DNA from: Klebsiella pneumoniae | GTDB lineage: Bacteria > Pseudomonadota > Gammaproteobacteria > Ga0077536 | DNA: 25,527 bases | Assembly: GCA_945873015.1 (NCBI GenBank) | Contig: CAMCBY010000011.1 | Location: 1-25,527 of the forward strand | Reading direction: 5' to 3' | Part shown: one piece after another, positions 1-6,410 of the stretch | Layout: every line of letters begins with the position of its first letter | How positions within the stretch are numbered: the first letter of the stretch is position 1 | Position numbers and translations under genes: made by a program | The notes under the pieces: model-generated | Seen by the model: only the letters and a program-made list of their open reading frames with translations | What the model was told of the DNA's origin: nothing | The model's database searches: none

Positions 1-733
1 TGACCAGATCGATATTCGGGCGCACACCGGTAGCAGACACCACCATATCGACGTCAACCGTCGTGCCGGTATTGAGCACCACCCGCAATGCTGAACCGTG
101 CTGCTCGATAGCATTGACCTTGGTCGAGGTGTGCACGGTCACGCCATGCTCCTGACACCAGTCCTTGATCATGCCGCCGGCAGTGTCGTTCATCATGCGC
201 GGCACCATGCGCCCTTCCATCTCAACCACGGTCAGGCTCGCGCCGCTCTTCGCCAGCGCTTCGAGAATGATGCAACCGATGAAACCCGCGCCCATCAACA
301 CCACACGCGCACCGGGTTTGGCGGTGGCGGCAATGCGACGCGCATCGGCCAGCGTCCAGCACGAGGTCACGCCCGGCAGATCGATGCCCGGGATCGGTGG
401 CGACACCGGCCGCGAACCAGTCGCGATCAGAAGGTTGTCATAGGCAAGCTTGTCACCACCCGCGAGAGTCAATTGTTTGGCTGCGCGGTCCAGGCCTTCA
501 ACGCGCTTTTGCAGCACGTTGATATTGCGCTTGGTGAAATGATCGCCGCTTTTACGCAGGTGCGTGCCCTGCTCCGCGATTTGTTTGATCAGGAAGTAAG
601 GGATCGCCATGCGCGAATACGGCGCTTCGGGCTCGTCACCTATCAGAGTGACGCTCGCGGCGGGTTGTAACTTGCGTAAGGTCTCGGCGGCGATAACGCC
701 AGACGGTCCGGCTCCAATCACTATGTGTTGCAT
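1..733 (-). CDS. aorC: AorC-like FAD/NAD(H) oxidoreductase subunit (partial, C-terminus outside window)
   Basis: This is a pyridine-nucleotide-disulfide-type flavoprotein of which the first 244 residues are visible; the gene runs off the left edge. The N-terminal FAD-binding Rossmann motif is GAGPSG (residues 7-12), the NAD-binding motif is GAGFIG (about 150-155), and the family signature around ATGSRP is present. The ATG at 733 is preceded by GGAG with about 11 bases of spacing. It starts 33 bases after the stop of the tungsten subunit, so it is the third gene of the operon. In the AorABC enzyme of Aromatoleum aromaticum the corresponding subunit passes electrons from the iron-sulfur chain to NAD+. 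By position and family I infer the same role here. The family alone could also be a nitrite-reductase-like or rubredoxin reductase; the operon is what decides. Confidence 0.85.
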   Translation of the reverse strand, partial: MQHIVIGAGPSGVIAAETLRKLQPAASVTLIGDEPEAPYSRMAIPYFLIKQIAEQGTHLRKSGDHFTKRNINVLQKRVEGLDRAAKQLTLAGGDKLAYDNLLIATGSRPVSPPIPGIDLPGVTSCWTLADARRIAATAKPGARVVLMGAGFIGCIILEALAKSGASLTVVEMEGRMVPRMMNDTAGGMIKDWCQEHGVTVHTSTKVNAIEQHGSALRVVLNTGTTVDVDMVVSATGVRPNIDLV

Positions 734-766
734 GGCTGCTCTACTCCGATGGGTCGCGGCATGGGC

Positions 767-2617
767 TCAGACGTCGAGCCGCTTCAAGGTGTCGGCTGTC
801 GGTCGACCGTCGGTGGTCCAGCCACGGATCTGGTAGTACTGCGGCAGCATCTCGTGCAGGCGATTGACCTGGCCCTTGGCCGGGCCGGTCTTGGCGGCGT
901 CCTTCAACAGACGCTTGGGCAAAGTATCGTCAGCCGCAGTCAGACCCGCATCGAGATTGAACTGACGCTCGAGATTCCAGATACGCTCGCCCGCTTCGAG
1001 CATGGACTCCGGCGTCCAGCCGCCTTCACACGCGGCATCGACCTGCGGCGCAATGTCGGCCAAAGTCCAGGCGAAAGTCGTGAATACACACAGACCGGTC
1101 GAATCAACCGCCGCAGTCGCGTCCTGAAACGCTTTCACCAGTTCCGGTTTGCCCTCGGTCGTGAGCGGATCGGTCTTGACCGGTACACCCATGATTTCGG
1201 ACGACACGGTATAGCTGCGCAGATGGCAGGCGCCGCGGTTGGAGGTCGCATAGGTCAGGCCCATGCCCTGGATGCCGCGCGGATCGTAGGCCGGAAATTC
1301 CTGGCCTTTGACCGTCATCGACAGATCGGGATGTCCGTATTTGGCGGTCAGGCGCTTCGAGCCGAGGCCGAGATCCTTACCAAAACCGCTACCGGTCGCG
1401 ACCAGTTCACAGGCCTTGGTCAGCGCCTCGGCCGAGCCGAAACGCATTTCGATGCCGCCGGTTTCTTTGGTGGTAATGGCGCCGAGATCAAACAGTTCCA
1501 TCGCCGCCGCCACCGTCGAGCCGAACGAGATCGGGTCGAAACCATCTTCGTTACAGATGAAGTTGGCGTAGGTCAGCGCATCGAGGTCATCGACCCCGGT
1601 GGCGCAACCGAGCGCCCACGCCGCCTCGTATTCGAGCCCGCCGGATGCGCCCATATACTCGGGTTTGTTGCTGATGGTGTAGTGCTGCGGGTCGATGGTC
1701 GAAATGCGGCCGCAGGCGATGGTGCAGCCGAAACAGGCGGCATTGGTCACCAGATTCGGCTTGCCGTCGCTTTCGCGCGGCTCGTGCATGGCCTCGGCGG
1801 AAATTTTCGAGGCGCCCTCGAACTGCACTTCACGCATGTTGCGGGTCGGCATCGCGCCGACTTCGTTGATGACGTTCATCAGCACCTGGGTGCCCATGGT
1901 GGGCAAGCCGATGCCGGTCACGGCGTTGTCCTTCAGAACCTTCTTGCCGGCCGTAGTGGCAGTCATGAATGCCTTGAAATCACGCACGCCGCCCACGCCC
2001 TGGGTGCCGCGAATGGCGACCGCCTTGAGGTGTTTGGAGGCCATCACCGTGCCGACACCGGAGCGACCGGCAGCGCGATGTTTGTCATTGACCACGCCGG
2101 CATAGAGGCAGCCTTCTTCGGCGGAACGGCCGACACAGGCGACGCGCAGCAGCGGGTCCTGATGGGTGGTATGGATGATGTCGTCGGTTTCCCATACCGA
2201 CTTGCCCCACAGCCCGTCGGCCGACAGCAGTTCGGCATGGTCATTCTCGAGCAGCAGGTAAACGGGCTGCGGTGAACGACCTTCGAAAATGATCATGTCC
2301 CAGCCGGCCGACTTCATTTCGGCGCCGATAAAACCGCCGGAGTTGGAGCAGGCAATCGCGCCGGTCAGCGGGCTCTTGGTGATCACCGAATAGCGGCCGC
2401 CGGTGGCGGCCATGGTGCCGGTCAGCGGACCGGTAGCCATGATGAGCTTGTTGTCCGGCGACAAGGCATCGACCTTGGGGTCGATTTCCTCGCACAGGTA
2501 TTTGGTTGCCAGACCGCGCTGACCGATGTATTTCAGGGCCCACTCCATGTTGAGCGGCTCAGGAGTACACGTGCCGGCACTCAGATTGACGCGCAGTAAC
2601 TTACGTTGCCATGCCAT
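767..2617 (-). CDS. aorB: Tungsten-containing aldehyde:ferredoxin oxidoreductase, large subunit AorB
   Basis: The protein has 616 residues, close to the roughly 605 of the archaeal AOR family. It oxidises aldehydes to carboxylic acids at a tungsten bis-pyranopterin site in the cytoplasm. The [4Fe-4S] ligands are visible as C295-x2-C298-x3-C302 and a distant C510 in a DSTGLC pterin-binding motif, the same arrangement as in the Pyrococcus enzyme. The N-terminal segment (MAWQRKLLRVNL, then GPLTGT) is typical. I chose the ATG at 2617 and not the in-frame GTG at 2623, because GGAG lies 9 bases before the ATG but only 3 before the GTG. The gene follows aorA by 21 bases and precedes aorC by 33. The family also includes enzymes with unknown substrates, so the exact aldehyde range is not given by the sequence. 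Confidence 0.95.
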   Translation of the reverse strand: MAWQRKLLRVNLSAGTCTPEPLNMEWALKYIGQRGLATKYLCEEIDPKVDALSPDNKLIMATGPLTGTMAATGGRYSVITKSPLTGAIACSNSGGFIGAEMKSAGWDMIIFEGRSPQPVYLLLENDHAELLSADGLWGKSVWETDDIIHTTHQDPLLRVACVGRSAEEGCLYAGVVNDKHRAAGRSGVGTVMASKHLKAVAIRGTQGVGGVRDFKAFMTATTAGKKVLKDNAVTGIGLPTMGTQVLMNVINEVGAMPTRNMREVQFEGASKISAEAMHEPRESDGKPNLVTNAACFGCTIACGRISTIDPQHYTISNKPEYMGASGGLEYEAAWALGCATGVDDLDALTYANFICNEDGFDPISFGSTVAAAMELFDLGAITTKETGGIEMRFGSAEALTKACELVATGSGFGKDLGLGSKRLTAKYGHPDLSMTVKGQEFPAYDPRGIQGMGLTYATSNRGACHLRSYTVSSEIMGVPVKTDPLTTEGKPELVKAFQDATAAVDSTGLCVFTTFAWTLADIAPQVDAACEGGWTPESMLEAGERIWNLERQFNLDAGLTAADDTLPKRLLKDAAKTGPAKGQVNRLHEMLPQYYQIRGWTTDGRPTADTLKRLDV

Positions 2618-2638
2618 GATCACCGTCTCCTGCGTTGT

Positions 2639-3106
2639 TCAAGCCTTGGGAATCGACTGTGCGGCATGGGCGCGCATGCGCTCAAGGCCGGTGTGTTCGG
2701 CATCTACATAGGTGATTGCACCCGTCGGGCAGGCCGTTGCACAGGCCGGATCACCACCGCACAAATCGCACTTGACGACCTTGCCGCTGTCGGCGTTGTA
2801 ATTGACGGTGCCGAAGGGACAGGCAATGGTGCACACCTTGCAGCCGACGCAGACGTCTTCGAGCACGTCCTTGGCGCCCGTCTTGGCGTTGATGACGATG
2901 GCTTCCACCGGGCATGCGTGCATGCACCAGGCTTCCGCGCACTGCGAGCAGGTATAGGGCGCGAAGCGGCCCTCATCGTGAAAATTGAACACCTTGATGC
3001 GCGACTTGGAGGGGTTGAATACTCCCTCGTTTTCAAACGAACAGGCCATCTCGCACTGCAGACAGCCGGTGCACTTTTCAGGTTCGAGTTGCAGCGCTTT
3101 CAGCAT
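2639..3106 (-). CDS. aorA: Four-cluster ferredoxin subunit AorA
   Basis: This is a 155-residue polyferredoxin with sixteen cysteines in four groups: CTGCLQCEMAC (residues 12-22), CSQCAEAWCMHACP, CVGCKVCTIACP and CDLCGGDPACATACP. That is enough for four [4Fe-4S] clusters, as in the AorA subunit of the Aromatoleum enzyme, where it forms the electron wire between AorB and AorC. The family resembles DmsB/HycB-type electron-transfer subunits, but the adjacent aorB fixes the assignment. The reading frame stays open upstream to 3298, but the ATG at 3106 is the likely start: it has GAGGAG about 7 bases upstream, and the homologous part begins right there. It is the first gene of the aorABC operon. 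Confidence 0.93.
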   Translation of the reverse strand: MLKALQLEPEKCTGCLQCEMACSFENEGVFNPSKSRIKVFNFHDEGRFAPYTCSQCAEAWCMHACPVEAIVINAKTGAKDVLEDVCVGCKVCTIACPFGTVNYNADSGKVVKCDLCGGDPACATACPTGAITYVDAEHTGLERMRAHAAQSIPKA

Positions 3107-3242
3107 CAGGGTTCTCCTCGATAAGGTCCGAATTCGGCCCGAGTCCGGTAAGTTCGAAGAGCGCCACTCGCGACCCAGGCGGCCACTCGGCCGTCCCCCG
3201 AGCCCAGGCTCGTGACGGCGCGCAAGTGCGTGCGCTCCCCTC

Positions 3243-3257
3243 GTGAATTTTTCCCGT
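3243..3257 (+). promoter_or_regulatory. Operator-like near-palindrome GTGAATTTTTCCC plus GT
   Basis: GTGAATTTTTCCC is a near-perfect palindrome. Its bases 3245-3257 (GAATTTTTCCCGT) recur exactly, on the minus strand, in the promoter region of the TonB receptor gene at 8983-8995. It lies 42 bases before a TAGAAT hexamer. It is probably a response-regulator site for the rightward operon and possibly for aorABC as well. This is inferred from repetition and position only. Confidence 0.55.
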
Positions 3258-3299
3258 TGCCTGGCACCTAAGGGCTCAGGTATTGCTGCATTCATCACA

Positions 3300-3305
3300 T
3301 AGAAT
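3300..3305 (+). promoter_or_regulatory. Candidate -10 element (TAGAAT) of the binding-protein/propeller operon
   Basis: TAGAAT matches the sigma-70 -10 consensus at five of six positions. The -35 position holds CAGGTA, which is poor and would be expected of an activated promoter. Transcription would begin near 3312, placing the operator centre (3249) at about -63. Confidence 0.4.
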
Positions 3306-3454
3306 GCCGAGCGCCGTGTGGCGGCTACGGGGCCGGCTCAGACTATCGAGATTCAAACCAAAAGGCCAGAGCGGGCCGTGGTGTAAATATGAAATGCATT
3401 CCCACTATCCATTCGCTGCGCGTGCCGTACCCGCCAGCCCCAGCAGGCCCGTCC

Positions 3455-4315
3455 ATGATCATGATCAAATCAACCACATCCGCGCCGCGTCGCACGTTTA
3501 GCACTCCTCCTGTCCGGCATTATCTCGGATCGGCGCTGCTCGCCCTGCTGGTATTGAGCTGCGCGCCACTCGCGGCGGCCGAGAGCCTCGCCGTTCGCAT
3601 TGCCTTCATTGGCCCGCTGGACGGCGACGCCCATGCCGGCGCACAACAGGGCATCCGTGAAGCCAATGCCCAGGGCAAGTTCCTCGGCCTCAACTACGAA
3701 CTGCTCGACAGTGCCGACCTTGCCGCTGCCCTCGGCGCGGCCGCGAGCGCCATCGTGGTCGATGCCGACGCGCCGACACTCACCACCCTCGCTGGCCAGG
3801 CACGGGGCACGCCGCTGCTGAACGTGGGCGCCGAGGACGACAGCCTGCGCGGCCATTGTGTCGCCAATCTGTTGCACACCATCCCCAGTCGGGCCATGCG
3901 CGCCGACGCCCTCGCGCAATGGCAGAAAAAGACGCCCGCCAGCACCGCCGAGGCCCGCGCCTGGCATGCCAGCGCCGAGATGTATGCCGGCTCGCAATTG
4001 AATAAACGTTATAGCGCCGCTGCCGGCCGCGCGATGAACGACGAGGCGTGGGCGGCGTGGGCGGCGGTCAAACTGTTGTCTGACACCGTCGCGCGCCTGC
4101 GCGCGAGCGCCCCCGACACCTTGCTGCTTGCGCTGCGCAAGGACCTGGCCTTTGACGGACAAAAAGGCGTAGACATGAGCTTCCGCGAGAATGGTCAGTT
4201 GCGCCAACCACTGCTGCTGATCGAAGACGGCAAGGTGGTCGGCGAAGCGCCGGTGCGCGGCATTGCCGCCAACGGCGATCTGGACTCGCTGGGCAATACT
4301 CCTTGCACAAAATAA
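3455..4315 (+). CDS. Short periplasmic substrate-binding protein of the PQQ-dependent alcohol dehydrogenase system type
   Basis: The mature part resembles the ABC-type binding proteins that accompany PQQ-dependent alcohol dehydrogenases: an early RIAFIG strand, the segment DDSLRGHCVANLLHTIPS, and a C-terminal FRENGQLRQP-type motif with a final Cys. A hydrophobic signal segment covers residues 24-42; it contains VLSC, a possible lipobox, and ends in AAA before ES, a possible signal peptidase I site. As I remember the family, members are around 350-400 residues. This one has only 286 and appears to lack the central part of the second lobe, with the join near residues 157-168. The start is uncertain: an ATG at 3389 is also in frame, and neither has a strong ribosome binding site. 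The propeller gene follows 49 bases downstream. No ATPase or permease gene is nearby. Confidence 0.75.
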   Translation: MIMIKSTTSAPRRTFSTPPVRHYLGSALLALLVLSCAPLAAAESLAVRIAFIGPLDGDAHAGAQQGIREANAQGKFLGLNYELLDSADLAAALGAAASAIVVDADAPTLTTLAGQARGTPLLNVGAEDDSLRGHCVANLLHTIPSRAMRADALAQWQKKTPASTAEARAWHASAEMYAGSQLNKRYSAAAGRAMNDEAWAAWAAVKLLSDTVARLRASAPDTLLLALRKDLAFDGQKGVDMSFRENGQLRQPLLLIEDGKVVGEAPVRGIAANGDLDSLGNTPCTK

Positions 4316-4364
4316 CCGCGCCGCACCCCTACCCCCGCATCATTTGCTAAACCGGAGTTCCACC

Positions 4365-5309
4365 ATGCGTATCCTCGTACTTGCCCTGCTGTTCAGCCTT
4401 GCGCTGGACAGCGTCGCCGCCACCGGGCGGGTGTTCATCACCAATGAGAAAGGCGACAGCGTCAGCGTCATCGATACCAAAACCAATCAGGTCATCAAGA
4501 CCATCGCGGTCGGCGCGCGGCCGCGCGGTATCGGTATGGCGCCGGACGGCAGCGCGGTGTATGTCGCGGTCAGCGGCGCCAACCACATTACCGTGATTGA
4601 CCCACTCAGCCTCGAAATCAAGGGCACCTTCCCGAGCGGCGATGACCCCGAGGCGTTTGCCGTACACAAGAACGGCAACATCTACATTTCCAACGAAGAA
4701 GATGCCAAGGCCTCGGTCATCGACCCGCGCAGCGGCAAACTGGTGGCCGAAATCGAAGTGGGTATCGAACCGGAGGGCGTCGCCATTTCGCCCGACGGCA
4801 CACGCGCCATCGTCACCAGCGAATCGACCAACATGCTGCACATCATCGCGATTCCCGAGCACACCGTGGTCAACAACATTCTGGTCGGCGCGCGGCCACG
4901 TTCGGCCACCTTCAGCGCCGACGGCAAGCTCGCTTACGCCACCTCGGAAATCGGCGGCGAAGTAAAAAAGGTCGATGTCGCCAGCGGCACCATTCTCGGC
5001 AAGATGGCGTTGAGCGACGATCAGGCCAAACCCAAGGACATTCTCGTGAGTGTCGATGGCAAACGCCTGTACGTCGCCGGCGGCCGCGCCAACCGCGTGT
5101 TCGTGCTCGACGCCAACACGCTGGAAGTCATCACCAGCGTGCCGGTCGGCAAACGCGTGTGGGGCCTCGCTCAATCGCGCGACGGCGGTCACCTTTACAC
5201 CACCGATGGCGCCGACAATCAGGTCTCGGTCATCGACACCAAGAGCAACTCGGTCACCGCCAAGATTGCGGTCGGCGAAGGCCCGTGGGGTGTCGTTATC
5301 GACGACTGA
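4365..5309 (+). CDS. PQQ-dependent catabolism-associated YVTN beta-propeller protein
   Basis: This is a secreted seven-bladed propeller of 314 residues. A signal peptide (MRILVLALLFSLALDSVAA) is followed by about seven repeats of roughly 42 residues with the pattern VSVIDTKT, I.VG..P.G, .PDG...Y. It ends in GPWGVVIDD, the usual end of a last blade. The family is found with PQQ-dependent alcohol dehydrogenase loci and is thought to act in the periplasm, but its biochemical role is unknown. The ATG at 4365 has CGGAG about 8 bases upstream. It lies directly after the binding-protein gene, so the two are probably one operon. Confidence 0.9.
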   Translation: MRILVLALLFSLALDSVAATGRVFITNEKGDSVSVIDTKTNQVIKTIAVGARPRGIGMAPDGSAVYVAVSGANHITVIDPLSLEIKGTFPSGDDPEAFAVHKNGNIYISNEEDAKASVIDPRSGKLVAEIEVGIEPEGVAISPDGTRAIVTSESTNMLHIIAIPEHTVVNNILVGARPRSATFSADGKLAYATSEIGGEVKKVDVASGTILGKMALSDDQAKPKDILVSVDGKRLYVAGGRANRVFVLDANTLEVITSVPVGKRVWGLAQSRDGGHLYTTDGADNQVSVIDTKSNSVTAKIAVGEGPWGVVIDD

Positions 5310-5530
5310 TTGACCAGCAGCACGCCATCGCCATCGCGACCCGCGTTTATCCTGGCGAGGTCGAAGAAATCCAGTACGAACTCGATGCGCACGGGGCGCC
5401 GCGCTACGAACTCGATATCGTCGATGCCGACAGCATCCGCCTCAAGGTTGAAGTGAGTGCCGTCACCGGCAAAATAGAAGAAGTGCAGGTGGCGTTGTGG
5501 CAGATCGGCGCGGACTCGCTCCCACACTAA
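5306..5530 (+). pseudogene. PepSY-domain reading frame without a standard start codon
   Basis: Starting at the stop codon of the propeller gene, in the -1 frame, 74 codons encode a recognisable PepSY module: HAIAIATRVYPGEVEEIQYE, then YELDIV, then a VSAVTGKIEEVQ strand, ending at TAA 5528-5530. Conservation of the whole fold shows this frame was translated. There is no ATG, GTG or TTG in frame at the right place: the only candidates are CTG at 5306 or ATT at 5309, and there is no signal peptide. It could be a 5'-truncated gene, a product coupled to the propeller stop through a rare start codon, or the end of a propeller-PepSY fusion broken by an indel near 5300. PepSY proteins are usually exported. 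Confidence 0.6.
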
Positions 5531-5575
5531 GCGCGTGCCGCCTGGCTATCGCGGAAAGCGTCACTTTAATCCAAT

Positions 5576-5585
5576 GGAAATTTCC
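5576..5585. promoter_or_regulatory. Palindrome GGAAATTTCC in a convergent intergenic region
   Basis: This perfect 10-base palindrome resembles the core of the operator-like sites at 3243 and 8963-8997. It sits after the PepSY frame, and a GATAAT hexamer follows at 5627-5632. There is no gene for it to control, so its role is open and the match could be chance. Confidence 0.25.
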
Positions 5586-5675
5586 TGACCCGCAAAACGC
5601 TACTGTGCACACGCCCACGCAGACAGGATAATCATCGCCGGTCGCAAGACCCTTCCTTCACACGAAGTTTAATTT

Positions 5676-5702
5676 GGGTGTCGCTCATGATGAGCGACAC
5701 CC
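5676..5702. terminator. Perfect 12-bp hairpin, probably a bidirectional terminator
   Basis: GGGTGTCGCTCA and TGAGCGACACCC form a perfect 12-bp stem with a TGA loop. It lies between the plus-strand propeller operon and the minus-strand regulator gene ending at 5729, as expected for a shared terminator. Both flanks are only moderately T-rich, so termination on each side may be imperfect. Confidence 0.65.
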
Positions 5703-5728
5703 CGTTCTTCGCCCTGCCCCACTCGCCC

Positions 5729-6400
5729 CTAACCCGAAGGTGTCGCGCTATTGACGCTGACGATGCCATGGCGAATCGCAAGTTTGGTCAGTTCCGTCGC
5801 GTTGGCTACATTGAGTTTACGTTTAACCTGAGTCAGGTAATTGACCACGGTCTTGTAGTGAATCGACAAACGCAGCGCGATGTCGCGCGGATCGACCCCA
5901 CTGGTGGCGAGCGAGACGATTTCGAATTCTCGTGCTGAGAGCTGTTGAAAGGGATTTTCGTCACCACGGATGGTGGTGATGACCAGGCGCTGGGCGATGC
6001 CGTTGCTGATATAGGTGCGCCCTTGTGCGACGCTGCGCACCGCACCGACGATCTCCTCGGGCGCCGAGCCTTTCGACACATAACCCGCCGCGCCGGCTTT
6101 CATGGCCTGCATCACGAACACCGATTCGTCATGCACACTGACAACCAGGATACGAGTCTCGGCGTCGACCGTCTTGATGCGCTGAATGGCGGTGATGCCC
6201 GACATCTTGGGCATCGACAGGTCCATCACGATGACGTCGGGTTTAAGTTCGCGGAACAACTGGTAGCCGGCCTCGCCGTTGGCAGCCTCGGCTATCGGCC
6301 CGCACCAGTCCTGCTGCGCCAGCAGCGCACGAAAGCCGACCCGCACGATGGCGTGGTCGTCCACCAGCAGAATGCTGACACCCTCGCCGTGCCGGGTCAC
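5729..6400 (-). CDS. LuxR/NarL-family response regulator (second copy)
   Basis: This is a 223-residue two-domain response regulator. The receiver domain has D14-D15, the phosphorylation site D60 in VIVMDLSMP, S88 and K110. The C-terminal LuxR-type helix-turn-helix covers about 153-210 (LSAREFEIV, then HYKTVVNYL). It starts with GTG at 6400; the ribosome binding site GAGG overlaps the TGA stop of the receptor gene, and only 10 bases separate the genes, so translation is probably coupled. By eye it is about half identical to the regulator at 9017-9658. No kinase is adjacent, so it is probably phosphorylated by the MoxY-like kinase or a distant one. Such regulators control PQQ-dependent alcohol oxidation in Pseudomonas; that role is inferred here. 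Confidence 0.92.
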   Translation of the reverse strand: MTRHGEGVSILLVDDHAIVRVGFRALLAQQDWCGPIAEAANGEAGYQLFRELKPDVIVMDLSMPKMSGITAIQRIKTVDAETRILVVSVHDESVFVMQAMKAGAAGYVSKGSAPEEIVGAVRSVAQGRTYISNGIAQRLVITTIRGDENPFQQLSAREFEIVSLATSGVDPRDIALRLSIHYKTVVNYLTQVKRKLNVANATELTKLAIRHGIVSVNSATPSG

Positions 6401-6410
6401 GCGTACTGCC

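Larger units (their letters stand above)
3107..3454. other. Divergent intergenic region between aorA and the binding-protein gene
   Basis: This stretch separates two divergent operons. It holds an operator-like element at 3243-3257, a -10-like TAGAAT at 3300-3305 reading right, and a short hairpin (CGAGCC-CA-GGCTCG, about 3199-3212). If the upstream ATG at 3389 is used, the region is correspondingly shorter. I see no convincing sigma-70 promoter for aorA, which would fit an activator-dependent promoter. Confidence 0.6.

Noticed and set aside
1293..1301. GGAAATTCC, similar to the operator-like sites
   Set aside because: It lies inside aorB, where it encodes the conserved QEFPAY region. It shows that short versions of the motif occur by chance.
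725..2275. Plus-strand open frame of 516 codons
   Set aside because: It lies antisense to aorB, which has unmistakable family motifs. The predicted protein is rich in Arg, His and Gly with no recognisable domain, as expected for a GC-rich antisense shadow.
3389..3454. N-terminal extension of the binding protein from the ATG at 3389
   Set aside because: It would put 44 residues before the signal segment and has no ribosome binding site; the ATG at 3455 is more likely, though not certain.
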